DNA of 41,039 bases from Winslowiella iniecta (GCF_001267535.1 NZ_JRXE01000037.1:1-41039), one strand, 5' to 3'. Numbered from the stretch's first letter, positions 30,628-40,758 are shown. Notes: a model not told the origin generated them from the sequence alone. Numbers and translations are program-made.

Positions 30628-30729
30628 AGTCGTCAGCACAGGCTAAACGACAGATAGAGCCAGGTATAAAAGGAATCGTCGCTTGCATTAAAGCCATGGC
30701 ATACTTGTGTCACGGTCTTTTTATGCATC

Positions 30730-30764
30730 AAAAAGCCCCGGCATTCACCCTGAGGGAGTGCCGG
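30730..30764 (-). terminator. Terminator of the HDO gene
   Basis: A 9-bp stem (one G-T pair) with a 9-base loop, GC-rich at its base, is followed on the minus strand by five T. It lies about 100 bp beyond the HDO stop and separates that gene from the aminotransferase. Confidence 0.85.
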
Positions 30765-30868
30765 AACTGCATATTTCGCCTGGTATTCAGAATAAAACCT
30801 GTTAGTGCATTCCGGGAATGAATTAGTCATTATCGACGTTGCTGCGTGTAAAATGTTTTTATCGCCAG

Positions 30869-31939
30869 CTAATTTATTTTTTTTACTTCTTCAAGTAAGT
30901 AATCGTAGTATTTATCGACAGTATTAAGTCGCAGATTGGCACCAATCCAGATTTCTGTCATCGCTGCCGGTGTTTGATAAACGACAGGGGTGATAACGTT
31001 TTGTAACCAGCCATTGGCGTGAATAACATCCACATCAATATGTTCAGTATAGTAGTGAAGCTGCTGATCGCTCAGTCCCAGCCTTTTACTGCCATAAACC
31101 AGTTTCTGATACTGGCTGGGATCGAGCAGTTCGGTAATCGCCAGTGCACCAATCAGTTTGAAGTAGTGCTCCCGGTTTATGCCGCCAAGTAAAAATAGGT
31201 TATAACCGGTCAGCCCTTGCCAGCCTAACAAATGGACGTAATTATCGTCCGGCAGAGGAATCAGGTTTTCTGCCAGCAAGGATTTATACAGATTCACATG
31301 AGTGAAGTAATCGCTTCCCATACCCGACTCATCCCACATATTCCGGCTCAGTTCACCGCGGGTATCCGGACGTGCTCCGACCAGCGCCATGGCTATCAGG
31401 TCGAAAAATAACAGATTGAGCGCACTGTCAGATTTGAAGAAATAACTGAGTTGTGCTCTTGATGCCTGATGTTGTAGAAATTCATAGATCGGATGCTCAG
31501 ACGCGCGATGATTAATCCATAACTGTTGTAAATGCTGGGAAAAAGAAGCGGGTGAAACAGTTAAGGGCAGCCCAGGCATGCAACAATTTTGCATTTCGTA
31601 CGCCAGCCAGGTTTTTTCAATCATTCTTCGTAACGTAACCATCACCGCGTTATGTTGGTTTTTACTTTCCGGTGCCAGTGGGTCGACGAGTGTGGTCTGA
31701 TAAAGCCAGAATAAAGTTTTTTGTATTGTTTTACGGCTGTTATCAGTGCTGCTGTCGCCATAGGCTGATGTCAGTTCAGTTTCTACCGCTTCGGTCAACT
31801 GGGCAACCAGTGACGGATAATGACTAAAAATAGAATCAAGATGCATGGTACCCAGAAGAGTGCATATATATTCATCTAAAGCCGCAGGTAAAAATCTCCC
31901 CGAGAGAGATGAGGCGTTATGGCTGACTGAACTTTCCAT
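30869..31939 (-). CDS. Haem-oxygenase-like diiron oxidase/oxygenase (HDO, iron-containing redox enzyme family)
   Basis: A 356-residue, mostly helical protein. The C-terminal two thirds carry the HDO pattern: HPIYEFLQHQASRAQL (H149 onward), then NMWDESGMGSDYFTHVNLY with E204 and H214, then GALAITELL with E270, then HIDVDVIH with H300, D304 and H307 (HxxxDxxH). Known members (UndA, BesC, SznF/RohS-type) use O2 and two irons to cleave, desaturate or N-oxygenate small amino or fatty acids. The first ~140 residues are not recognised. The usual first carboxylate ligand on helix 1 is not obvious. The start follows CAGGGA. The reaction cannot be predicted from sequence alone. Confidence 0.78.
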   Translation of the reverse strand: MESSVSHNASSLSGRFLPAALDEYICTLLGTMHLDSIFSHYPSLVAQLTEAVETELTSAYGDSSTDNSRKTIQKTLFWLYQTTLVDPLAPESKNQHNAVMVTLRRMIEKTWLAYEMQNCCMPGLPLTVSPASFSQHLQQLWINHRASEHPIYEFLQHQASRAQLSYFFKSDSALNLLFFDLIAMALVGARPDTRGELSRNMWDESGMGSDYFTHVNLYKSLLAENLIPLPDDNYVHLLGWQGLTGYNLFLLGGINREHYFKLIGALAITELLDPSQYQKLVYGSKRLGLSDQQLHYYTEHIDVDVIHANGWLQNVITPVVYQTPAAMTEIWIGANLRLNTVDKYYDYLLEEVKKIN

Positions 31940-31982
31940 AGAGTTAATCCCTGAAGCTCCTTTATAAAAAAGAAATTAAAGT

Positions 31983-31996
31983 AAACAGATCTGTTT
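31983..31996. promoter_or_regulatory. 14-bp palindrome before the HDO gene
   Basis: AAACAGATCTGTTT is perfectly self-complementary. It lies 44 bp before the HDO start, just upstream of a minus-strand TATAAA, so a bound protein would overlap the promoter. The CAGATCTG core recalls some LuxR-type boxes, though the site is shorter than those. Confidence 0.45.
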
Positions 31997-32115
31997 TTCA
32001 ATGAAAATATTAAATAATTGTTTATATTTAATCTATCCTGTTGATTTTGTTTGAAGCGTTTTTTTATAAATTCAGATAAACCCTATATTGGATTGCGCTA
32101 ATTATTGATAATAAT

Positions 32116-32125
32116 ACCGTACGGT
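32116..32125. promoter_or_regulatory. Candidate TetR-type operator in the HDO upstream region
   Basis: ACCGTACGGT is a perfect 10-bp palindrome inside an otherwise very AT-rich 367-bp region (31940-32306) that separates the HDO gene from the tetR-like gene and has no coding capacity. Many TetR regulators bind short palindromes of this kind. The extended CAGACCGTACGGTA shares CAGAC and CCGT/ACGG half-site elements with CAGACTACCGT upstream of the tetR-like gene (about 32915-32930). Confidence 0.45.
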
Positions 32126-32306
32126 CTGTATGGATATGAAGTTAAAATACGTATTATTATAAATTTTATTATTAGTGTGTTATTTTTTAATATGTAATTA
32201 ATTTATTAATCATTTATATTGGTTTTTGTTAAAGCCAGTCGACAGCAGAGTAGCGGCTGTCAGAGGATAATGGTTTCACCCTCTCTGACGGATTTTAATG
32301 TCGCTG

Positions 32307-32885
32307 TTATTGAATAATAATCCCTTCAGATTCAAGAATGGTTTTGGCGGTTGACCATGCCACCAACGCGGGCGAGTATTCATTTTGATCGCGCCATGTC
32401 AGCTCTGCTGTAATCGATCCATCAATCAAAATAATAAAAATATAGGCAATGCGATGTGCTCTTTCGCCTTTAACTAACGGTGATAAAATTGTCATTAATA
32501 TTTGCATTAAATGCCGCTTTATCTCTTGATTAATTTCCGCTACGGCTGTCGATTTACGACCAAACTCTGAAAGTGAGTGGGTAAACATACAACCGTAAAA
32601 ATCTTCATGTTTAAACCAATTATGATAAAAGTAAAAGAAAGAAAAGAGCTGATCTTTTGTAGTCTTATGGTGTTGAATCACTAATGAAAGGTTTTGCAGA
32701 AAGTCTTCTTTGCGCTTGCACAACACTTCATTAATCAGACGCTCTTTCGAAGGAAAATGACGGTAAAGTGTCAGTTTAGAAACCCCGGCTTCCGCCGCGA
32801 TTTTATCCACGCCAACCGACTGATACCCCTCCTTATTGAAAAGAGTGGTCGCGACATCCATGATAATCTCTTTTTTTAATGACAT
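32307..32885 (-). CDS. TetR-family transcriptional regulator
   Basis: A 192-residue regulator. The N-terminal helix-turn-helix is typical: MDVATTLFNKEGYQSVGVDKI, then AEAGVSKLTLYRHFPSKERL. The C-terminal ligand-binding domain contains GCMFTHSLSEF, a pattern of TetR_C groups whose ligand is usually a small hydrophobic molecule. The ATG at 32885 lacks a clear ribosome site; a GTG three codons upstream is the alternative. It is AT-rich. Its position between the SMR pump and the biosynthetic genes suggests it controls one or both. Confidence 0.88.
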   Translation of the reverse strand: MSLKKEIIMDVATTLFNKEGYQSVGVDKIAAEAGVSKLTLYRHFPSKERLINEVLCKRKEDFLQNLSLVIQHHKTTKDQLFSFFYFYHNWFKHEDFYGCMFTHSLSEFGRKSTAVAEINQEIKRHLMQILMTILSPLVKGERAHRIAYIFIILIDGSITAELTWRDQNEYSPALVAWSTAKTILESEGIIIQ

Positions 32886-33100
32886 GATAAGCACTTTACT
32901 TGTTATTGATTTCTGAAAAACGGTAGTCTGGACAGCATTTATATTAAATTGGAGAGTGAAGCATTGAGCTTGTTTCTTCCATGTTTAATATAAATGACGA
33001 GCCGCTATTTGTTTAATTGTTGTAGAAATGAAACGCCAGAACACTCATTATTTTAAAGTAACTTAAAGCAAAAGCAGGTCTGAGTGTTTCAAAACCCGCC

Positions 33101-33436
33101 CTAATGCGGAACCGTTTTAGAAAACACGTTTACGATGATGACCCCAACAATAATAAATGCCAGTCCGATAATTGCTGCCAGATCCAGCTTCTGACCATTA
33201 AGCACCCATGCTGCCAGAGAAATCAATACAATACCGACCCCAGACCAGATTGCGTAGGCAATGCCGGTAGGGATATGTTGCAGGGTTAAAGACAGACAGT
33301 AGAATGCCACACCGTAACAGGCCAGCGTTGCCACGGTGTATCCGGGTTTAGTGAAGCCCTCAGCGAATTTCATCAGTGTGGTACCAATGACTTCAAATAT
33401 GATGGCAATAAACAGCGGTAAATAGATAGTGTTCAT
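33101..33436 (-). CDS. SMR-family multidrug efflux protein, EmrE-like
   Basis: A four-helix proton/drug antiporter of 111 residues (EmrE 110). The essential glutamate is in FEVIGTTLMKFAEGFT, equivalent to EmrE Glu14. The SMR signature IPTGIAYAIWSGVGIVLISL and the ending LIIG-type GLAFIIVGVIIVN are intact. The ATG at 33436 follows CAGGT and gives the normal SMR length; in-frame starts further upstream would add 18 residues. The tetR-like gene begins 215 bp downstream. It may provide general cation-drug efflux or export of a local product. Confidence 0.9.
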   Translation of the reverse strand: MNTIYLPLFIAIIFEVIGTTLMKFAEGFTKPGYTVATLACYGVAFYCLSLTLQHIPTGIAYAIWSGVGIVLISLAAWVLNGQKLDLAAIIGLAFIIVGVIIVNVFSKTVPH

Positions 33437-35304
<1,868 letters not shown>

Positions 35305-35324
35305 CCGCCTGCATCGACTTTTCT

Positions 35325-35353
35325 GTAACCCGCGATGCTGAATCACGGGTTAC
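35325..35353. terminator. Hairpin between the convergent glucosidase and ddlA genes
   Basis: An 8-bp perfect stem GTAACCCG/CGGGTTAC with a 13-base loop lies between the two converging genes. There is no long T-run on either side, so termination strength is uncertain. Confidence 0.5.
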
Positions 35354-35367
35354 AGGATTGGGCAGTT

Positions 35368-36468
35368 TCAGGAAGTAATCGAGCTTTTAAGCGCTGATTC
35401 CTGCTGATGACGTTCCAGCGCCAGTTCAATCAGGCGGGTAATCAGCGCTGAATAACTGCGTCCGCTGGCTTGCCATAGTTTCGGATACATACTGATATTG
35501 GTGAAGCCAGGCAGCGTATTGACCTCGTTGACAATAATTTGATTATCGTCAGTCAAAAATACATCTACCCGCGCCATCCCGCTGCACTCCAGCGCGAGGA
35601 ACGCACGTATGGCCAACTGGCGAATCGCATCGCCAGCCTGCGGCGAAATATCAGCAGGCACCACTACGCGTGCACCATTTTCATCAATATATTTAGTCTG
35701 ATAAGAGTAGAAGTCGTCACTTAACACCACTTCACCACACAGGCTGGCTTCAGGATTTTCGTTACCCAGCACTGCACACTCTATCTCACGCCCGTTAATC
35801 GCTTTTTCAATCAGCACTTTGCGATCAAAACTAAAGGCCAGATCCAACGCCTGTTCAAATTGCTCAGCATCATAAACTTTGCTTACGCCGACCGAAGATC
35901 CCTGATTGGCCGGTTTAATAAACATGGGTATGCCGAGCTGCGTTTTGATGTCATCAAAATCGGCATGCTGGCGTCGGGAACAGGTCAGGGTGACAGAAGG
36001 TGCGACGGTGATACCGGCATCACGCAGCAGGCGCTTGGTAAAGTCCTTATCCATACAGACCGCAGAACCCAGTACGCCAGAACCGACAAAAGGCAGATTA
36101 GCCATACGCAACATGCCCTGCAGCGAGCCATCTTCGCCGAGAGTACCGTGCACAATGGGAAAAATCACATCCAGCTGGGCAAGCTGACCCGCGCTGGAGG
36201 ATTCGATGAACTGATGGTGAGTTTGTCCGGGGATGAGCGCGACATTTTTTCCCGACTGGTTAAGGGCAATCAGCGAGGGGTTTTCTGCGTTCAGCAGAAA
36301 GTCGGAAGCTTCATTCAGATGCCACTGCCCCTGTTTATCAATACCCAAAAGCGAAATGTCAAAGCGGGATTGATCAATGGCATCAATGATATTTTTTGCT
36401 GACTGTAAAGAGACTTCATGCTCCGCTGACTTACCGCCAAACACAATGCCAACCCGAAGTTTTGTCAT
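35368..36468 (-). CDS. ddlA: D-alanine--D-alanine ligase A
   Basis: Joins two D-alanines with ATP for peptidoglycan precursor synthesis. The 366-residue product closely matches E. coli DdlA (364). It has the N-terminal [15 protein letters not shown], the serine-loop region [14 protein letters not shown], the ATP-grasp motif [16 protein letters not shown], and the metal-binding [33 protein letters not shown]. It lies immediately inside the backbone before the AT-rich region. Confidence 0.96.
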   Translation of the reverse strand: MTKLRVGIVFGGKSAEHEVSLQSAKNIIDAIDQSRFDISLLGIDKQGQWHLNEASDFLLNAENPSLIALNQSGKNVALIPGQTHHQFIESSSAGQLAQLDVIFPIVHGTLGEDGSLQGMLRMANLPFVGSGVLGSAVCMDKDFTKRLLRDAGITVAPSVTLTCSRRQHADFDDIKTQLGIPMFIKPANQGSSVGVSKVYDAEQFEQALDLAFSFDRKVLIEKAINGREIECAVLGNENPEASLCGEVVLSDDFYSYQTKYIDENGARVVVPADISPQAGDAIRQLAIRAFLALECSGMARVDVFLTDDNQIIVNEVNTLPGFTNISMYPKLWQASGRSYSALITRLIELALERHQQESALKSSITS

Positions 36469-37201
36469 TTTTTACCGCACCTTAACGTGAATTAACCCAC
36501 GACATAATAGGGAGTTAACGGCAGGGGAGCACGTGAAATTTTTGGGCGGGGAAGTGAGAGTGTGTTGATCATCTGGTATCTGATATTGGAACTTTTAAGG
36601 CACAAAAAAGCCCGCAGGGCTTTCAGGGCTGGCGGAATCTGAATATGTTTCGCAAGCACATGTATTTAAGTGTTTTTATCTAATTCAACTTTGTTCTGTG
36701 TACCTAAACGTGTACCAATTATTGGATCTCATACCCCGGAACGGTTTCGCTAAGATAATCAACGGTCAACCTAAAAATCAAATAAAATGATTTCAGGTAA
36801 AAGTGTTCACACTATTCACTTCGGGGTTTTATATAATAACTTCAATTAGTTAAGTGGTGAATAGGTTGAGGCAAGTTGTACACTAGTGTGCACTCAGGAT
36901 GAACACCTTAGCTTAGATAAGAAAAAAGCGACCGAAGCCGCTATGCATCATGTTGAAATTATTAGGCGCTGATGCTGTAAATAGGTCTGCTTTCTACTAG
37001 GGGCGGATCTTCAACCGATACAACGATTTCTGGTGAAGATGCTGGCTATAAAAACAACAAAAGCGCCAAAAGGCGCTTTTGTTGTTGGGCAAACACATTA
37101 CTAAATTCATGTATCTGACCGCATTCAGCATATGTATTATGTAATTACAGGGAATGACATACGCGTTCATTACGATAAACTCTACCAGTAGAGAGGGGAC
37201 T
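36469..37201. other. Gene-free junction region, possible mobile-element scar
   Basis: About 730 bp without a convincing gene separate ddlA from the accessory island. It holds a minus-oriented terminator at 36604-36623 (AAAGCCC-GCA-GGGCTTT followed on the minus strand by six T) with no gene left upstream of it. GTGTACC occurs twice, 12 bp apart (36698-36704 and 36710-36716), the kind of repeat seen near P4-type integrase arm sites. A 10-bp palindrome ACACTAGTGT lies at 36880-36889. No integrase or attachment tRNA is visible. Confidence 0.4.
37053..37086. terminator. Strong bidirectional hairpin upstream of the abi-like gene
   Basis: A 15-bp perfect stem AACAACAAAAGCGCC/GGCGCTTTTGTTGTT has an AAAA loop. 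The A/T-rich base of the stem gives a T-rich tail in both directions. It insulates the island from the ddlA side. Confidence 0.8.
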
Positions 37202-38158
37202 TTGCAACCACACAACAACATCGCGATTGAAGCCTACATATCTAAGGCTCGACTTAAATCATACATTGCTCTAACAGACAATGGCACTCTTGGAGAGTGC
37301 ATCGGAGCCTATGTCTGGAACAAACGCGTAGGCGCTGCACTTTTCCCTCTCTTGCAATGCCTTGAGGTAACCTTAAGAAACGGCATTCATAATGGGGCTT
37401 CAGCCCACTTTAACAACTCTGCTTGGTTTGAGCCTTTAACAAAGCTGGCTGGACATGATTATTTTAACTCCTTCATGACCCAATATCCCCATTTGTCGAA
37501 CGATTTCTATCGAAAAAGCGTAAGCACTGGAAGTCGTAAGAGCAAAAAGATATGGACATCACGGCATGAAAGCATGCTGAAACAAGCAAAAGAAAAGCTG
37601 ATCAGTGGCCATAAGCCTCAGCATGCAGATGCAATTGTTGCAGAATTGATGTTTGGCTTTTGGGTTGGCATGTTTGAGAAAAACTATCATGATCTCAATA
37701 CATCTGATCGATTATGGCCAAATTTAGAACCGATGGTTTTTCCAAATTTATTACCTTCAGAGCGCAGACATGGAAGTGTTCATAAGAAATTGTTACCTAT
37801 TAAAGAGTTGAGAAATAGAGTTGCACACCATGAACCTATCTGGAAGCACGTTTCTGTAGGAAATAGTGTCGCCGCAATCAAAATGCTTACAGCAATAATC
37901 GATGATATAGTCTTCTTAATTAATGGAATTAGCCGCGAACGCGCAGAAATGTTGCATGAATCTGGTATAGAAGGCATGGCCCGAGCAATTTGCCGTAAAG
38001 AATCGCTTGATTTTTACCTAACTGGACGGATTTCTAAGGAGATATCGTTAAGACGTTTGAAAAGGGATTTACTTCGCCATATTGAGGGAAAAAGCCTTTT
38101 CCCATTTACGTTCAGTAATGCAGGTAAAGAAACGGTCATTATTAACTTCAATATTTAA
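37202..38158 (+). CDS. Abi-like HEPN-type protein (abortive infection family)
   Basis: A soluble protein of 318 residues from the preferred TTG start, 334 from the ATG at 37154. The TTG at 37202 follows GAGAGGGG at good spacing, while the ATG has AGGGA only one base away. The order YISKARLKSY, YVWNKRVGAALFPLLQCLEVTLRNGIH and later KELRNRVAHHEPIW is that of Abi_2-like proteins. RNRVAH is a HEPN RNase motif (R-N-x3-H). Known relatives act in phage exclusion or as toxins by RNA cleavage. Here that is inferred. It is AT-rich with no obvious partner antitoxin. Confidence 0.78.
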   Translation: MQPHNNIAIEAYISKARLKSYIALTDNGTLGECIGAYVWNKRVGAALFPLLQCLEVTLRNGIHNGASAHFNNSAWFEPLTKLAGHDYFNSFMTQYPHLSNDFYRKSVSTGSRKSKKIWTSRHESMLKQAKEKLISGHKPQHADAIVAELMFGFWVGMFEKNYHDLNTSDRLWPNLEPMVFPNLLPSERRHGSVHKKLLPIKELRNRVAHHEPIWKHVSVGNSVAAIKMLTAIIDDIVFLINGISRERAEMLHESGIEGMARAICRKESLDFYLTGRISKEISLRRLKRDLLRHIEGKSLFPFTFSNAGKETVIINFNI

Positions 38159-38279
38159 ACTGATATCATGGATTGTCGGACTTAATGATAGATATGTTAT
38201 TTTAGCATTAAGCTTTGTAAGTTTTCCGCATAGTCGTATTATTTTCATTTGGGCAACGTACGGCAATCCAAGTTAATTT

Positions 38280-38293
38280 TTCGCTCTTAGTGG
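38280..38293 (+). repeat. Left copy of a 14-bp direct repeat
   Basis: TTCGCTCTTAGTGG occurs here, about 130 bp before the nuclease gene, and again at 40902-40915 after the FRG gene, in the same orientation. The two copies bracket the two-gene module. Confidence 0.55.
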
Positions 38294-38419
38294 CTCTTAT
38301 GCTTTGCTTAAGCAGTTGAGTGGCAAAACTGAGTATAGACAAAATTTTAGATAATGATAAAAAACATTTTCAACTGAAAAAGATTCACTACTTTAAGAGT
38401 AATTAGGAGATAAAAGTAT

Positions 38420-39400
38420 ATGAAATTTAGACCTAGAAACCTTAGAGCTATTGCGGAATGTATAATTGGAGATAATCAGGTTTTTACCTATAGATCCAGT
38501 TCATTCATAACTGAGTTTTTTCAAGAGTGCGATTTGGATTTCGTTCATGATGGCTCAACTCGATGGATATGGACGGTAGAAAGATTAGAAGAACTACTTC
38601 AAGAGCCACAACCAAAGGCTTATGCATTACCTGAAAGTTTTGTTCAGGTTCTTAGAGTATTGATGTTAAAAGAAGATGCTAGCGACGAAGATCCAGAAAG
38701 GAAGGATGCATTAAACGAATTAAATAAGCCCTTAATTCGTGAAGGATACGAAGCGTTTTTTGATGACGACAATTTATTATATATTCGTCATATTGGAACT
38801 AAAATAGTTTCAATGACGAATAATCCACATCGACCCTTTACTCCTCAGGAATTAAAACGGAGATCCTTACTAATACAGTATCTTGATACCTGTTCTGAAG
38901 ATGAATTAATTGAGGAAATACTCCTCCCCTTATTCCGGCAACTTGGTTTTCATCGTGTGTCAGCTTCAGGTCATAAGGATAAAGCGTTAGAATATGGTAA
39001 GGATATTTGGATGCGATATACACTTCCAACTCAGCACGTTCTTTATTTTGGCATCCAAGCAAAGAAAGGAAAACTTGATGCATCCGGAGTCAGTAAGGCT
39101 TCTAACGTTAATGTATCCGAGATTCATAACCAAGTTTTAATGATGCTTGGTCATGAGATATTTGACCCAGAATCTAGTAGAAAAGTGCTTGTTGATCATG
39201 CCTTTATAGTTGCAGGTGGCGAGATAACTAAACAAGCAAGGAATTGGCTTGGAGGAAAACTTGATGCTAGTAAAAGAAGTCAAATAATGTTTATGGATAG
39301 AGACGATATCCTAAACCTATACACTGTAAGCAGTATTCCTTTGCCTAAGGAAATATTTCATCATGAAGGTTCGATAAACAGCGATGAAGTCCCGTTCTAG
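38420..39400 (+). CDS. Protein with Mrr-like PD-(D/E)xK nuclease motif
   Basis: A 326-residue protein. The C-terminal half reads like a restriction-endonuclease fold: EEILLPLFRQLGFHRV, then EYGKDIWM with D195, then YFGIQAKKGKLD with Q213 and K215. The D...QxK arrangement is the Mrr variant of the catalytic motif. The N-terminal ~130 residues (RSSSFITEFFQ, STRWIWTVERLEELL, LNKPLIREGYE) recall the small helical AbiJ-NTD type modules fused to effectors in defence proteins; this is tentative. The start follows TAGGAG. The FRG gene begins 59 bp downstream on the same strand, so they are probably one operon. The gene is AT-rich. The target nucleic acid is unknown. Confidence 0.72.
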   Translation: MKFRPRNLRAIAECIIGDNQVFTYRSSSFITEFFQECDLDFVHDGSTRWIWTVERLEELLQEPQPKAYALPESFVQVLRVLMLKEDASDEDPERKDALNELNKPLIREGYEAFFDDDNLLYIRHIGTKIVSMTNNPHRPFTPQELKRRSLLIQYLDTCSEDELIEEILLPLFRQLGFHRVSASGHKDKALEYGKDIWMRYTLPTQHVLYFGIQAKKGKLDASGVSKASNVNVSEIHNQVLMMLGHEIFDPESSRKVLVDHAFIVAGGEITKQARNWLGGKLDASKRSQIMFMDRDDILNLYTVSSIPLPKEIFHHEGSINSDEVPF

Positions 39401-39459
39401 ATTTTTAGCTACATTCTTATCATCTTGAAAGTTGAATGTATATTCTATGGAGGAGCAAG

Positions 39460-40758
39460 TTGGAACACTTTAAAGTTAAATCCCTTAGTGAATTAGAAAG
39501 TTTAATCACTAGGTTTGATGGTGATTTTTTGTTTAGAGGGCAACTTAATCATTATGGTGAAATAAATAAGCCTTCTGTAGTTGCCTCATTTGATCGGCAC
39601 GTTTGCGTTCCATCCGAAACAATAAAATGGATGCGTTATGCAAGTAAAGTTCTTGAAGGAATAGTTGGCGAGCACGTAAATGACAATAATTATGTTCAAG
39701 CACTTTTACAGCATTACGGTTGGCGATCTTTTTATGTTGATTGCAGTTCAAGTCCAGCAGTCAGTGCATGGTTTGCTAGTCATAAATACACTGAAAGCCC
39801 CGGCATCGATATGTGTGAAGATTGTTTCGAAAACTTTCTTTTGGAGCGGAAAAAATTTGCTCAATACGAATATGAGGCAGGAGATGGACATTTTTATGTA
39901 ATTGATAAATCTACTGCTAAAAAGGTTGGTCTTGTAAATTTAGCTTCATTGACAATTAATGGGTATTTACCCCGCACTGAAGTGCAAAAGGCATGGTTGC
40001 TAGGTCCTACTTTGGGAAAACCGATCCCAAGTGAATGCTTTGTTGCTCACATTACAGCAGAAAGGTCGTTATTTCGTGAATATGCTGCTAAAAAAGGTTT
40101 TAAAGATACGGATTCTATATTCCCTCCATCCAATAAAGATCCAATGCTTAAAGCTCTTTTGGAGCTGCCTTGGAGAGAAATAGAAGAAATACGTGATCCC
40201 AATTTCCCGGTTCCTGTATTTAAACGAGCATTAGATTTGCCTGAGTATCAAACAAGTTTCGAAAAAATTGCATCCCCATCAACAGCTTTTTATCGTGGAG
40301 GGCAAGTCAGTGAGTTATTTGATTTTATTGAAACTAGCGGAGGTAAAATTTCTGGTGGCACATTTATTAATGTGCCTAATATTGTAATTTTCGGTTCTGC
40401 TAATTTGATCGCACCATTGCGGCTTCCTAAAATTGAAAAAATACTAGAGAATAAAAAATATTTAGCTTTAGAAGTTGATGAGCTTATTAAACATCCTGGT
40501 AGGGGATATGAGACTGTCTATCAAAAGGGTGTGGGCATTATAAATCATGCGCATAACCTGATTGAAATTTGTGAATTAGTCGTTATGCATCCCGGCATAG
40601 AAATGACCAAGGCAGGTTTTAGTCCCGGTTGGTTTTATCTAAGGAGAGATGATGGTTTATGGGAACGCCATGCGCATGTGAATGATTGTGGCTGTAGGGA
40701 TGAAAATATTCATAAAAGACATGTTTCTGCTCTAATAATAGCTGAAGATATTATTTAA
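39460..40758 (+). CDS. FRG-domain protein
   Basis: The N-terminal ~110 residues fit the FRG domain: FLFRGQLNHYGEINKPSVV, then ALLQHYGWRSFYVDCSSSPAVSAWFAS. In other bacteria this domain is often found in phage-defence and toxin-like loci, and its activity is poorly known. The remaining ~300 residues are not recognised; near the end they have a Cys/His cluster (HAHVNDCGCRDENIHKRH). A TTG at 39460 follows GGAGGAG and gives 432 residues. The ATG at 39436 has no ribosome site and would place GGAGG inside the gene. It is AT-rich and in one unit with the nuclease gene. Confidence 0.78.
   Translation: MEHFKVKSLSELESLITRFDGDFLFRGQLNHYGEINKPSVVASFDRHVCVPSETIKWMRYASKVLEGIVGEHVNDNNYVQALLQHYGWRSFYVDCSSSPAVSAWFASHKYTESPGIDMCEDCFENFLLERKKFAQYEYEAGDGHFYVIDKSTAKKVGLVNLASLTINGYLPRTEVQKAWLLGPTLGKPIPSECFVAHITAERSLFREYAAKKGFKDTDSIFPPSNKDPMLKALLELPWREIEEIRDPNFPVPVFKRALDLPEYQTSFEKIASPSTAFYRGGQVSELFDFIETSGGKISGGTFINVPNIVIFGSANLIAPLRLPKIEKILENKKYLALEVDELIKHPGRGYETVYQKGVGIINHAHNLIEICELVVMHPGIEMTKAGFSPGWFYLRRDDGLWERHAHVNDCGCRDENIHKRHVSALIIAEDII

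Noticed and set aside
35860-36402. A 180-codon open frame on the plus strand
   Set aside because: It lies fully opposite ddlA, whose protein is clearly real; no family features.
36720-36790. A short forward frame (LIPRNGFAKIINGQPKNQIK) in the junction region
   Set aside because: Too short, no ribosome site, and no family I can name; left as part of the gene-free junction.
36640-37150. Possible tRNA or tmRNA fragment serving as an attachment site
   Set aside because: I could not fold any cloverleaf or find a T-loop motif; no tRNA gene is visible anywhere in the window.
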